Origin: Schumannella soli
GTDB taxonomy: Bacteria; Actinomycetota; Actinomycetes; Actinomycetales; Microbacteriaceae
DNA length: 64,000 bases
Direction: 5' to 3'
Assembly: GCF_006517435.1 (NCBI RefSeq)
Contig: NZ_VHQG01000002.1
Coordinates: 1,196,799 to 1,260,798, forward strand
Shown here: positions 58,368 through 64,000 of the stretch, one piece after another
Layout: each line of letters starts with the position of its first letter
How positions within the stretch are numbered: the first letter of the stretch is position 1
The notes under the pieces: generated by a model
Told to the model about the DNA's origin: nothing
Database searches by the model: none
Seen by the model: the letters and a program-made list of their open reading frames with translations, nothing else
Position numbers and translations under genes: made by a program

Positions 58368-58408
58368 GCGAAGGGGCCCGGATCCGTCACGGATCCGGGC
58401 CCCTTCGC
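58368..58408. terminator. Bidirectional terminator between the PASTA kinase and aroG
   Basis: A perfect 19-bp stem (GCGAAGGGGCCCGGATCCG and complement) with a 3-nt loop lies between convergent genes. The stem base matches the qcr terminator at 18183. Confidence 0.9.
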
Positions 58409-58425
58409 GTGCGCGACGACGGCGG

Positions 58426-59814
58426 TCAGGCCTGCGGCGGCGACGGGAACGCCGCCAGCTCCTCGGCCACCAGGAACGACAGCTCCAGCGACTGCATGTG
58501 GTTCAGGCGCGGATCGCACAGCGATTCGTAGCGCGTGGCGAGCGTCGCCTCGTCGATCTGCTCCGAACCGCCGAGGCACTCGGTGACGTCGTCGCCGGTG
58601 AGCTCGACGTGGATTCCGCCGGGAACCGTCTTCGCCGCGCGGTGCGCCTCGAAGAAGCCGCGCACCTCGTCGACCACGTCGTCGAAGCGGCGGGTCTTGT
58701 AGCCGTTCGGCGTCGTGATGCCGTTGCCGTGCATCGGGTCGGTGATCCACAGCGGCTGCAGCTCGAGCGACTTCGACGCCTCGAGCAGGCCCGGCAGCGC
58801 ATCCCGGATCTTGCCCGCGCCCATGCGCGTGATGAACGTCAGACGACCGGGCTCGCGGTTCGGGTCGAGCTTGTCGGCCAGCTGCTCCATCACCTCGGGC
58901 GTCGTCGACGGGCCGAGCTTGACGCCGATGGGGTTGCGGATGCGCGAGAAGTAGTCGACGTGCGCGCCGTCGAGCTCGCGGGTGCGCTCGCCGATCCAGA
59001 GGAAGTGCGCGCTCGTGTTGACGGGCGTGCCGTTGCGCGAGTCGATGCGGGTCATCGGGCGCTCGTAGTCCATGAGCAGACCCTCGTGACCCGTGTAGAA
59101 CTCGACGCGCTTGAGTTCGTCGAAGTCGGCGCCCGCGGCCTCCATGAAGCGGATGGCGCGGTCGATCTCCTTGGCGAGACCCTCGTAGCGCTGGTTCGCC
59201 GGATTCGTGGCGAAGCCGCGGTTCCAGCTGTGCACCTCGCGCAGATCGGCGAAGCCGCCCTGGGTGAAGGCGCGGATGAGGTTCAGCGTCGAGGCGGCCA
59301 TGTGGTAGCCCTGCACGAGACGTGAGGGGTCGGCCGTGCGCGAGGCGACGTCGAAGGGGTAGCCGTTGACGATGTCGCCGCGGTAGGCCGGCAGCGTCAC
59401 GTCGCCGCGGGTCTCGTTGTCGCTCGAGCGCGGCTTCGCGAACTGGCCCGCCATGCGGCCCATCTTCACGACCGGCACCGAGGCGCCGTAGGTGAGCACG
59501 ACGGCCATCTGCAGTAGCGTCTTCACGCGGTTGCGGATCTGGTCGGCGGTGGCGCCGGCGAAGGTCTCGGCGCAGTCGCCGCCCTGCAGCACGAAGGCCT
59601 CACCGCGGGCCGCGCGCGCCAGACGGTCGCGCAGCTGATCGATCTCGCCCGCGAACACCAGCGGCGGCAGGCTCGCGATCTCGGCGGAGGCGGCGGCGAC
59701 GGCCGCGGCATCCGGCCACTCCGGCTGCTGCTTGATCGGCAGCTGACGCCAATAGTCCAGACCCTCGATCACCTGCGGATCAGCGAGCACGACGGGTTCG
59801 GACGTTTCGACCAA
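58426..59814 (-). CDS. aroG: Class II DAHP synthase (3-deoxy-7-phosphoheptulonate synthase)
   Basis: AroG condenses PEP and erythrose 4-phosphate, the first step of the shikimate pathway. It is the class II (plant/mycobacterial) type. Seen: AFVLQGGDCAETF, LTYGASVPVVKMGRMAGQFAKPRS, RGDIVNG, and the metal-site segments EGLLMDYE and FITRMGAGKIRDALP, with HGNGI near the end. From TTG 59814, which has AAGGAA 6 nt upstream, the protein is 462 aa, the same length as M. tuberculosis AroG. The frame extends 14 codons further to an ATG, but that part overlaps the leader. Genomic location next to the pknL-type kinase matches mycobacteria. Confidence 0.96.
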   Translation of the reverse strand: MVETSEPVVLADPQVIEGLDYWRQLPIKQQPEWPDAAAVAAASAEIASLPPLVFAGEIDQLRDRLARAARGEAFVLQGGDCAETFAGATADQIRNRVKTLLQMAVVLTYGASVPVVKMGRMAGQFAKPRSSDNETRGDVTLPAYRGDIVNGYPFDVASRTADPSRLVQGYHMAASTLNLIRAFTQGGFADLREVHSWNRGFATNPANQRYEGLAKEIDRAIRFMEAAGADFDELKRVEFYTGHEGLLMDYERPMTRIDSRNGTPVNTSAHFLWIGERTRELDGAHVDYFSRIRNPIGVKLGPSTTPEVMEQLADKLDPNREPGRLTFITRMGAGKIRDALPGLLEASKSLELQPLWITDPMHGNGITTPNGYKTRRFDDVVDEVRGFFEAHRAAKTVPGGIHVELTGDDVTECLGGSEQIDEATLATRYESLCDPRLNHMQSLELSFLVAEELAAFPSPPQA

Positions 59815-59865
59815 GGGAGTTTCCTTGCAGAGCGGGTTGAGTCGGGGCGGATGCACCGGCCTTCG

Positions 59866-59871
59866 AGCCTA
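59866..59871 (-). promoter_or_regulatory. -10 element of aroG
   Basis: TAGGCT on the minus strand predicts a ~45-nt leader that contains the AAGGAA ribosome-binding site. Confidence 0.5.
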
Positions 59872-59896
59872 TCCGCTCGCACTGGCCCGCGCTGAC

Positions 59897-59938
59897 GCCG
59901 GAGCGGCGCCGCCCAGCGGTCTCCGGCGCCGCTCCGGC
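59897..59938 (-). terminator. Terminator of the plsC-like gene
   Basis: A perfect 14-bp stem (GCCGGAGCGGCGCC and complement) with a 14-nt loop lies 42 bp past the stop at 59980. No U-tract. Confidence 0.7.
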
Positions 59939-59979
59939 ACGCGGTGGATGACGCCTAGCTCAGCCGAGCTCAGCCCGGC

Positions 59980-60759
59980 TCAGCTCGCGGCCGCGGCCTT
60001 CTTCGCTGCGGCCCGCGCCTCGGCCGCCTTGCGCGCGGCGGAGACGCCGGACGCGCTCGCACCCTTCTTCTTCGACGGCCGCTTCGCGCGCTCCTCCTTG
60101 ACCGAGGAGGCGTACACATCCACGTACTCCTGGCCGCTGATGCGCGACAGCTCGTACATGATCTCGTCGGTGATCGAGCGCAGCACGAAGCGGTCGCCCT
60201 CGAGGCCCTCGAAGCGCGAGAAGTCGAGCGGTTCGCCGAAGACGACGCCGATGCGGCGCACCTTCGGGATGATGCGGCCCGAGGGCATGGCCTTCTCGGT
60301 GTCGATCATGGCGACCGGGATGACCGGCACGTGCCCCTCGAGGATCATGCGGGCCACACCCGTGCGCCCGCGGTAGAGCTTGCCGTCGGGGCTGCGGGTG
60401 CCCTCGGGGTAGATGCCGAGCTGGCCGCCGTTCGCGAGCACCTCGAGTCCCGTGTTGAGCGAGGCCTCGGAGGCCTTGCCGCCCGAGCGGTCGATCGGCA
60501 GCTGACCGATGCCGAGGAAGAACTGCTTGATCAGCCAGCCCTTGATGCCGCGGCCCGTGAAGTAGTCGCTCTTCGCGAGGAAGCGGATCTGCCGGTCGAC
60601 GACGATCGGCAGGAAGATCGAGTCGGCGAACGAGAGGTGGTTGCTCGCGAAGATCACCGCGCCCGTCTTGGGCACGTTGTCGAGTCCGCGCGTCCACGGG
60701 CGGAACACCGTGTACATGAAGGGGCCGACGACGAGGTTCTTCAGAAACCAGTAGAACAA
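59980..60759 (-). CDS. plsC: 1-acyl-sn-glycerol-3-phosphate acyltransferase (PlsC family)
   Basis: A 259-aa lysophosphatidate acyltransferase-like enzyme for phospholipid synthesis at the membrane. Seen: an N-terminal hydrophobic stretch (FLKNLVVGPFMYTVF), the catalytic NHLSFAD (His41, Asp46; NHx4D), FLAKSDYF, substrate-binding YPEGTRS (Glu119 to Arg122) and VPVIPVAMIDT. The C-terminal ~45 residues are Lys/Ala-rich (KRPSKKKGASASG), perhaps contacting acidic lipids. Start TTG 60759 (MFYWFLK) has GGAGG 6 nt upstream. Synteny with aroG matches mycobacterial Rv2182c. It has its own promoter and terminator. Confidence 0.94.
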   Translation of the reverse strand: MFYWFLKNLVVGPFMYTVFRPWTRGLDNVPKTGAVIFASNHLSFADSIFLPIVVDRQIRFLAKSDYFTGRGIKGWLIKQFFLGIGQLPIDRSGGKASEASLNTGLEVLANGGQLGIYPEGTRSPDGKLYRGRTGVARMILEGHVPVIPVAMIDTEKAMPSGRIIPKVRRIGVVFGEPLDFSRFEGLEGDRFVLRSITDEIMYELSRISGQEYVDVYASSVKEERAKRPSKKKGASASGVSAARKAAEARAAAKKAAAAS

Positions 60760-60790
60760 GGGCGTCCTCCCGGGTCGATGCGCCGGAGGG

Positions 60791-60796
60791 AGTCTA
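60791..60796 (-). promoter_or_regulatory. -10 element of the plsC-like gene
   Basis: TAGACT on the minus strand predicts a ~24-nt leader with the GGAGG ribosome-binding site. Confidence 0.5.
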
Positions 60797-60849
60797 CCGG
60801 GCGGTCGGGACCGTGCCGGGCCGCGTCGCCGCGCGAGCCCGGCGACGGA

Positions 60850-61812
60850 TCAGCGGGCGTCGGCGTGCAGTCGGGCGAGATCGGCCGCGCCGACCACGCC
60901 GGCGTCGTTCACGAGCTCGGCCACGAGGAACTGCGGCTCGGGGTGATAGCCGCGGGCCGGCAGGTGGGCCAGGTACGCCTCGCGCACCGGGTCGAGCAGC
61001 AGGTCGCCGGCGACCGCCACTCCCCCGCCGAACACGAAGATCTGCGGATCGAGCACCGCGCCGAGCGAGGCGCAGGCCTGGCCGAGCCAGCCGCCGAGCT
61101 CGCGCAGCGCCGCGAGAGCACCCGGGTCGTGGGCGGCGATGAGACCGCCGACGAGACCGCCGTCGAGCTTGCCGCCCGACGCTTCGGCCTGAGCCCGCGC
61201 ATCCGCCAGCGGACGCCCGATCCCGCCGGCGTCGGCGATCTCGTTGGCCATGCGCAGCAGCGCGCGACCCGAGCCGTACTGCTCGATGCAGCCGCGCGCG
61301 CCGCACCCGCAGGGCAGTCCGCCGGGCACGACGCGCAGGTGGCCGATCTCGCCGCCGGTGCCGAAGCCGCCGCGCAGCAGCCGGTCGCCGACGACGACCG
61401 CCCCGCCCACGCCCGTGCCGATCGTCAGCATCGTCATGTCGCTGTAGATCCGGCCCGCGCCGAAGCGGAACTCCGCCCATCCGGCCGCGTTCGCGTCGTT
61501 GTCGACCGTGATGTCGAGGCCCGGCAGCCGCTCCTCGATGCGCTGACGCAGCGGCTCGTTGCGCCAGGCGATGTTCGGGGCGTAGTAGACGGTCGACTGC
61601 GCCGCGTCGATGAAGCCCGCGGCGGCGACGCCGGCGCCCGAGACCTCATGACGGGAGGCCAGGTCGGCGATCATCTCGACCACCACATCCACCATCGCGT
61701 CCGGGTCCTCGGCCGGACTCGGGCGACGCTGCTCCTCGACGATCTCGCCGAGCTCGGTCACCACCGCCCCGGCGATCTTGGTCCCACCGATGTCGATCCC
61801 GATCGCGTGCAC
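60850..61812 (-). CDS. glk: ROK-family glucokinase
   Basis: A 320-aa ROK glucokinase that phosphorylates glucose in the cytoplasm. Seen: the ATP-binding IGIDIGGTKIAG, the glucose site VDNDANAAGWAEF, LTIGTGVGGAVVVGD, and the zinc motif HLRVVPGGLPCGCGARGCIEQYGSG with Cys in CGCGARGC. Length and the complete zinc motif match actinobacterial ATP-dependent Glk rather than the shorter polyphosphate glucokinase PpgK, but polyphosphate use cannot be ruled out. GTG 61818 is in frame but lies only 2 nt after the TAGACT -10, so the start is taken as GTG 61812, 8 nt from it. It is divergent from the fadD gene. Confidence 0.92.
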   Translation of the reverse strand: MHAIGIDIGGTKIAGAVVTELGEIVEEQRRPSPAEDPDAMVDVVVEMIADLASRHEVSGAGVAAAGFIDAAQSTVYYAPNIAWRNEPLRQRIEERLPGLDITVDNDANAAGWAEFRFGAGRIYSDMTMLTIGTGVGGAVVVGDRLLRGGFGTGGEIGHLRVVPGGLPCGCGARGCIEQYGSGRALLRMANEIADAGGIGRPLADARAQAEASGGKLDGGLVGGLIAAHDPGALAALRELGGWLGQACASLGAVLDPQIFVFGGGVAVAGDLLLDPVREAYLAHLPARGYHPEPQFLVAELVNDAGVVGAADLARLHADAR

Positions 61813-61820
61813 GAGCACCG

Positions 61821-61871
61821 AGTCTAGGACCGGCCGGGCTCCAGGATGCTCCCCAGGCGCGCAGGTAGCAT
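61821..61871. promoter_or_regulatory. Divergent -10 elements of glk and the acyl-CoA synthetase
   Basis: TAGACT on the minus strand (61821-61826) serves glk. TAGCAT on the plus strand (61866-61871) serves the acyl-CoA synthetase with a ~30-nt leader ending in AAGGAG. Confidence 0.55.
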
Positions 61872-61908
61872 GAGCTCACTTTTCCCGAACGGTGTCGAAG
61901 GAGATGTC

Positions 61909-63735
61909 GTGAACGAGACGATCGTGCCCCCTCTGGTCGAAGCAGACCCCGAGCTCAACACCACGGATCTGCTGCTGCACCGCCTGCGCGAGACGCCGGA
62001 CAGCGTGCTGTTCGCCGTGCCGACCGCCGAGGGCGGCTGGAGCGACATCACGACGCGCGAGTTCCACGCGCAGGTCGTCGAGCTCGCGAAGGGGCTCATC
62101 GGGGCGGGCATTCAGCCCGGCGAGAAGATCGGCTTCATCTGCACGACGAAGTACGAGTGGACGCTCATCGACTTCGCGACCTGGTTCGCCGGCGCCGTGC
62201 TCGTGCCGATCTACGAGACCAGCTCGCCCGCGCAGATCCGCTTCGCCCTCGCCGACTCGGGTGCGACCGCGATCATCGTCGAGACGGCGGAGCACTTCAC
62301 CCGCTTCGACGAGGTGCAGGCCGAGCTGCCCGACATCACGCGCGTGTGGCAGCTCGGGCTCGGCGCTCTCGACAAGCTGCGCGCCGGCGGCACGGGAGTG
62401 ACCGACGAGCAGCTCGAGGAGCGCCGCTCGGCCGCCCGCGGCGACGACCTCGCGACCCTCATCTACACCTCGGGCTCGACCGGCACCCCCAAGGGCTGCG
62501 TGCTCACGCACTCGAATTTCGTCGAGCTCAGCCGCAACTCCGCGCTCGGCCTCGCCGACGTCGCCAAGGTGGGCGCCTCCACCCTGCTGTTCATCACGAC
62601 GGCGCACGTCTTCGCCCGCTTCATCTCGGTGCTGAGCGTCTACGTCGGCGTGAAGGTCGGCCACCAGGCCGACACGAAGCAGCTGCTGCCGTCGCTCGGC
62701 AGCTTCAAGCCGACGTTCCTGCTCGCGGTGCCGCGCGTGTTCGAGAAGGTCTACAACTCGGCCGAGCAGAAGGCCGAGGCCGGCGGCAAGGGCAAGATCT
62801 TCCGAGCCGCGGCGGATGTGGCCGTGCAGCACTCGCAGGCTCTCGACGCCGGGCGGGTGCCCCTGGGGCTGAAGCTCAAGTTCGCCCTCTACGACAAGCT
62901 CGTCTACGGCAAGCTCAAGGACGCGATGGGCGGCAACGTGCGCTACGCGATCTCGGGCTCGGCCCCGCTCGGCATCCGGCTCGGCCATTTCTTCCGCAGC
63001 CTCGACGTGCGCATCCTCGAGGGCTACGGGCTCACCGAGACGACCGCGCCGGCGAGCGTCAACCTGCCGGACAAGTTCAAGATCGGCACCGTCGGACCGG
63101 CTCTGCCCGGCGTCGGCATCCGCATCGCGGCCGACGGCGAGATCCAGATCAAGGGCGTCGACGTCTTCAAGGAGTACTGGAACAACCCCGAGGCCACGGC
63201 CGCGGCCTTCGACGACGGCTGGTTCAAGACCGGCGACATCGGCACCCTCGACGACGACGGCTACCTGACGATCACCGGCCGCACGAAGGAGATCATCGTC
63301 ACCGCCGGCGGCAAGAACGTCGCGCCGGCCGCGCTCGAGGACCCGATCCGCGCCAACCCGCTCGTCGGCCAGGTCGTCGTCGTCGGCGACCAGCGCCCCT
63401 TCATCTCCGCGCTCGTCACCCTCGATGCCGAGATGCTGCCGGTCTGGCTCAACAACGCGGGCGAGGCGGCCGACATGCCGCTCACCGAGGCGGCGAAGAA
63501 CCCCAAGGTGATCGCCGAGGTGCAGAAGGCGGTGGATGCGGCCAACACCCGGGTCTCGCGCGCCGAGTCGATCCGCAAGTTCGTGATCCTGCCGACCGAG
63601 TTCACCGAGGCGAGCGGGCACCTCACGCCGAAGCTCAGCATCAAGCGCCAGGTCATCCTCAAGGACTTCCAGCAGGAGATCGCCGAGCTGTACTCCACGA
63701 CGACGGAGACGCGCGGCGTGTCGCTCGCGCACTGA
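61909..63735 (+). CDS. Long-chain fatty-acid--CoA ligase (FadD15-like AMP-binding enzyme)
   Basis: A 608-aa adenylate-forming acyl-CoA synthetase. Seen: the AMP-binding P-loop IYTSGSTGTPKGCVLTHSN, RFAISGSAPL-type region (YAISGSAPLGIRLGHFF), the YGLTETTAP motif, and the C-terminal hinge DGWFKTGDIGTLDDDGYL and ITGRTKEIIVTAGGKNVAP with the catalytic Lys near the end (KLSIKR). It activates fatty acids to acyl-CoA through acyl-AMP. It matches mycobacterial FadD15 by position. I chose GTG 61909 because AAGGAG stands 5 nt before it; ATG 61846 and 61870 in the same frame lie in or before the promoter. Confidence 0.94.
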   Translation: MNETIVPPLVEADPELNTTDLLLHRLRETPDSVLFAVPTAEGGWSDITTREFHAQVVELAKGLIGAGIQPGEKIGFICTTKYEWTLIDFATWFAGAVLVPIYETSSPAQIRFALADSGATAIIVETAEHFTRFDEVQAELPDITRVWQLGLGALDKLRAGGTGVTDEQLEERRSAARGDDLATLIYTSGSTGTPKGCVLTHSNFVELSRNSALGLADVAKVGASTLLFITTAHVFARFISVLSVYVGVKVGHQADTKQLLPSLGSFKPTFLLAVPRVFEKVYNSAEQKAEAGGKGKIFRAAADVAVQHSQALDAGRVPLGLKLKFALYDKLVYGKLKDAMGGNVRYAISGSAPLGIRLGHFFRSLDVRILEGYGLTETTAPASVNLPDKFKIGTVGPALPGVGIRIAADGEIQIKGVDVFKEYWNNPEATAAAFDDGWFKTGDIGTLDDDGYLTITGRTKEIIVTAGGKNVAPAALEDPIRANPLVGQVVVVGDQRPFISALVTLDAEMLPVWLNNAGEAADMPLTEAAKNPKVIAEVQKAVDAANTRVSRAESIRKFVILPTEFTEASGHLTPKLSIKRQVILKDFQQEIAELYSTTTETRGVSLAH

Positions 63736-63765
63736 GCGCGAAGCCTCCGTCGCCCCGTCGACGAA

Positions 63766-63807
63766 CGCGAAGGGCGCCTCGGCCGATCAGCCGGGGCGCC
63801 CTTCGCG
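63766..63807. terminator. Bidirectional terminator between fadD and def
   Basis: A perfect 13-bp stem (CGCGAAGGGCGCC and complement) continues through a T-G pair into a 4-bp inner stem (CGGC/GCCG) with loop CGATCA. It lies between convergent genes. Confidence 0.85.
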
Positions 63808-63824
63808 TGAACGGATCGCGTCGC

Positions 63825-64000
63825 TCAGGCTGCGCGGAACCAGTCGGCCTGGCGCACCTCGCGCATCGCCTCGCGCTTCACCTCGGGGTCGAGCCCCTCG
63901 ATGTAGAGCTTGCCGTCGAGGTGGTCGGTCTCGTGCTGCAGGGCCTGCGCCATGACGCCATCGCCCTCGATCACGATCTCCTCGCCGGCGAGGTCGATTC
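63825..64000 (-). CDS. def: Peptide deformylase (C-terminal part, cut by window edge)
   Basis: Peptide deformylase removes the formyl group from new proteins. Only the last ~58 codons are in the window, read leftward to a stop at 63825. The metal-binding motif HETDHLDG with both zinc/iron His residues and the catalytic Glu is complete, preceded by a Gly-Val-Met-Ala-Gln-Ala-Leu-Gln helix. The C-terminal ~28 residues (KLYIEGLDPEVKREAMREV...) form the helix seen in actinobacterial deformylases. The start and motifs 1 and 2 lie beyond position 64000. Confidence 0.93.
   Translation of the reverse strand, partial: IDLAGEEIVIEGDGVMAQALQHETDHLDGKLYIEGLDPEVKREAMREVRQADWFRAA

Noticed and set aside
59815-59871. 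A leader-peptide attenuator in front of aroG (short frame MHPPRLNPLC...)
   Set aside because: The frame is continuous with aroG, has no run of aromatic codons, and no alternative hairpins are seen.
61846-61908. Upstream ATG starts for the acyl-CoA synthetase
   Set aside because: They lie in or before the TAGCAT -10, and GTG 61909 has an AAGGAG 5 nt upstream.

Overview
The window is about 64 kb of GC-rich (roughly 70% by eye) chromosomal DNA from an actinobacterium, most likely Microbacteriaceae. The evidence is gene content and order: ruvCAB-yebC-pdxST-thrS-HIT, qcrCAB/ctaCDEF, dnaE-rluD-lspA-divIVA-sepF-yggS-ftsZ, the whole dcw cluster, then the idsA / Rv2175c-like / PASTA kinase / aroG / plsC / fadD15 block that also lies beside dcw in mycobacteria. 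I see no insertion sequence, prophage, CRISPR array, toxin-antitoxin pair, tRNA or rRNA. This is core chromosome, and I found no new accessory system.

Layout. 1-2.1 kb: Holliday-junction operon ruvCAB (ruvB runs off the left edge). 2.2-5.7 kb: yebC, a lipoprotein and a two-component pair. 5.7-8.3 kb: vitamin B6 genes, pdxST divergent from pdxY. 8.3-12.7 kb: HIT protein and thrS, an unknown gene, and an orphan dhaK. 12.8-25 kb: trpD divergent from ctaE-qcrC-qcrA-qcrB, a proline iminopeptidase, the convergent ctaC-ctaD-ctaF-GNAT operon, an A-type Fe-S carrier and an M20 peptidase. Together these encode the bc1-aa3 respiratory supercomplex. 25-32 kb: DUF3043, nrdR-pyrD, a flavin reductase, small genes and dnaE. 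32-52.5 kb: one long minus-strand run, rluD-lspA-divIVA-sepF-yggS-ftsZ-ftsQ-murC-murG-ftsW-murD-mraY-murF-murE-ftsI-ftsL-rsmH-mraZ, for wall precursor synthesis and septation. 52.7-64 kb: DUF3040, a polyprenyl synthase, a LysM hydrolase, a PASTA kinase, DAHP synthase, an acyltransferase, glucokinase, an acyl-CoA synthetase and the C-terminus of peptide deformylase.

The most informative signals are regulatory. At least fourteen genes have a TAnnnT-like -10 hexamer ending exactly 6 or 7 nt before the start codon, which predicts leaderless transcripts and corrects several start sites. Two -10 boxes begin with the stop codon of the gene upstream (murG/murC, yggS/sepF). mraZ is preceded by three 10-bp-phased MraZ-type boxes. 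The LysM hydrolase is preceded by three 9-bp-phased GTCACAT repeats that resemble MtrA sites. The pdxS/pdxY intergenic region holds a near-perfect 17-bp direct repeat. Terminators are mostly long GC stems with a GAAGGG/CCCTTC base and little or no U-tract.
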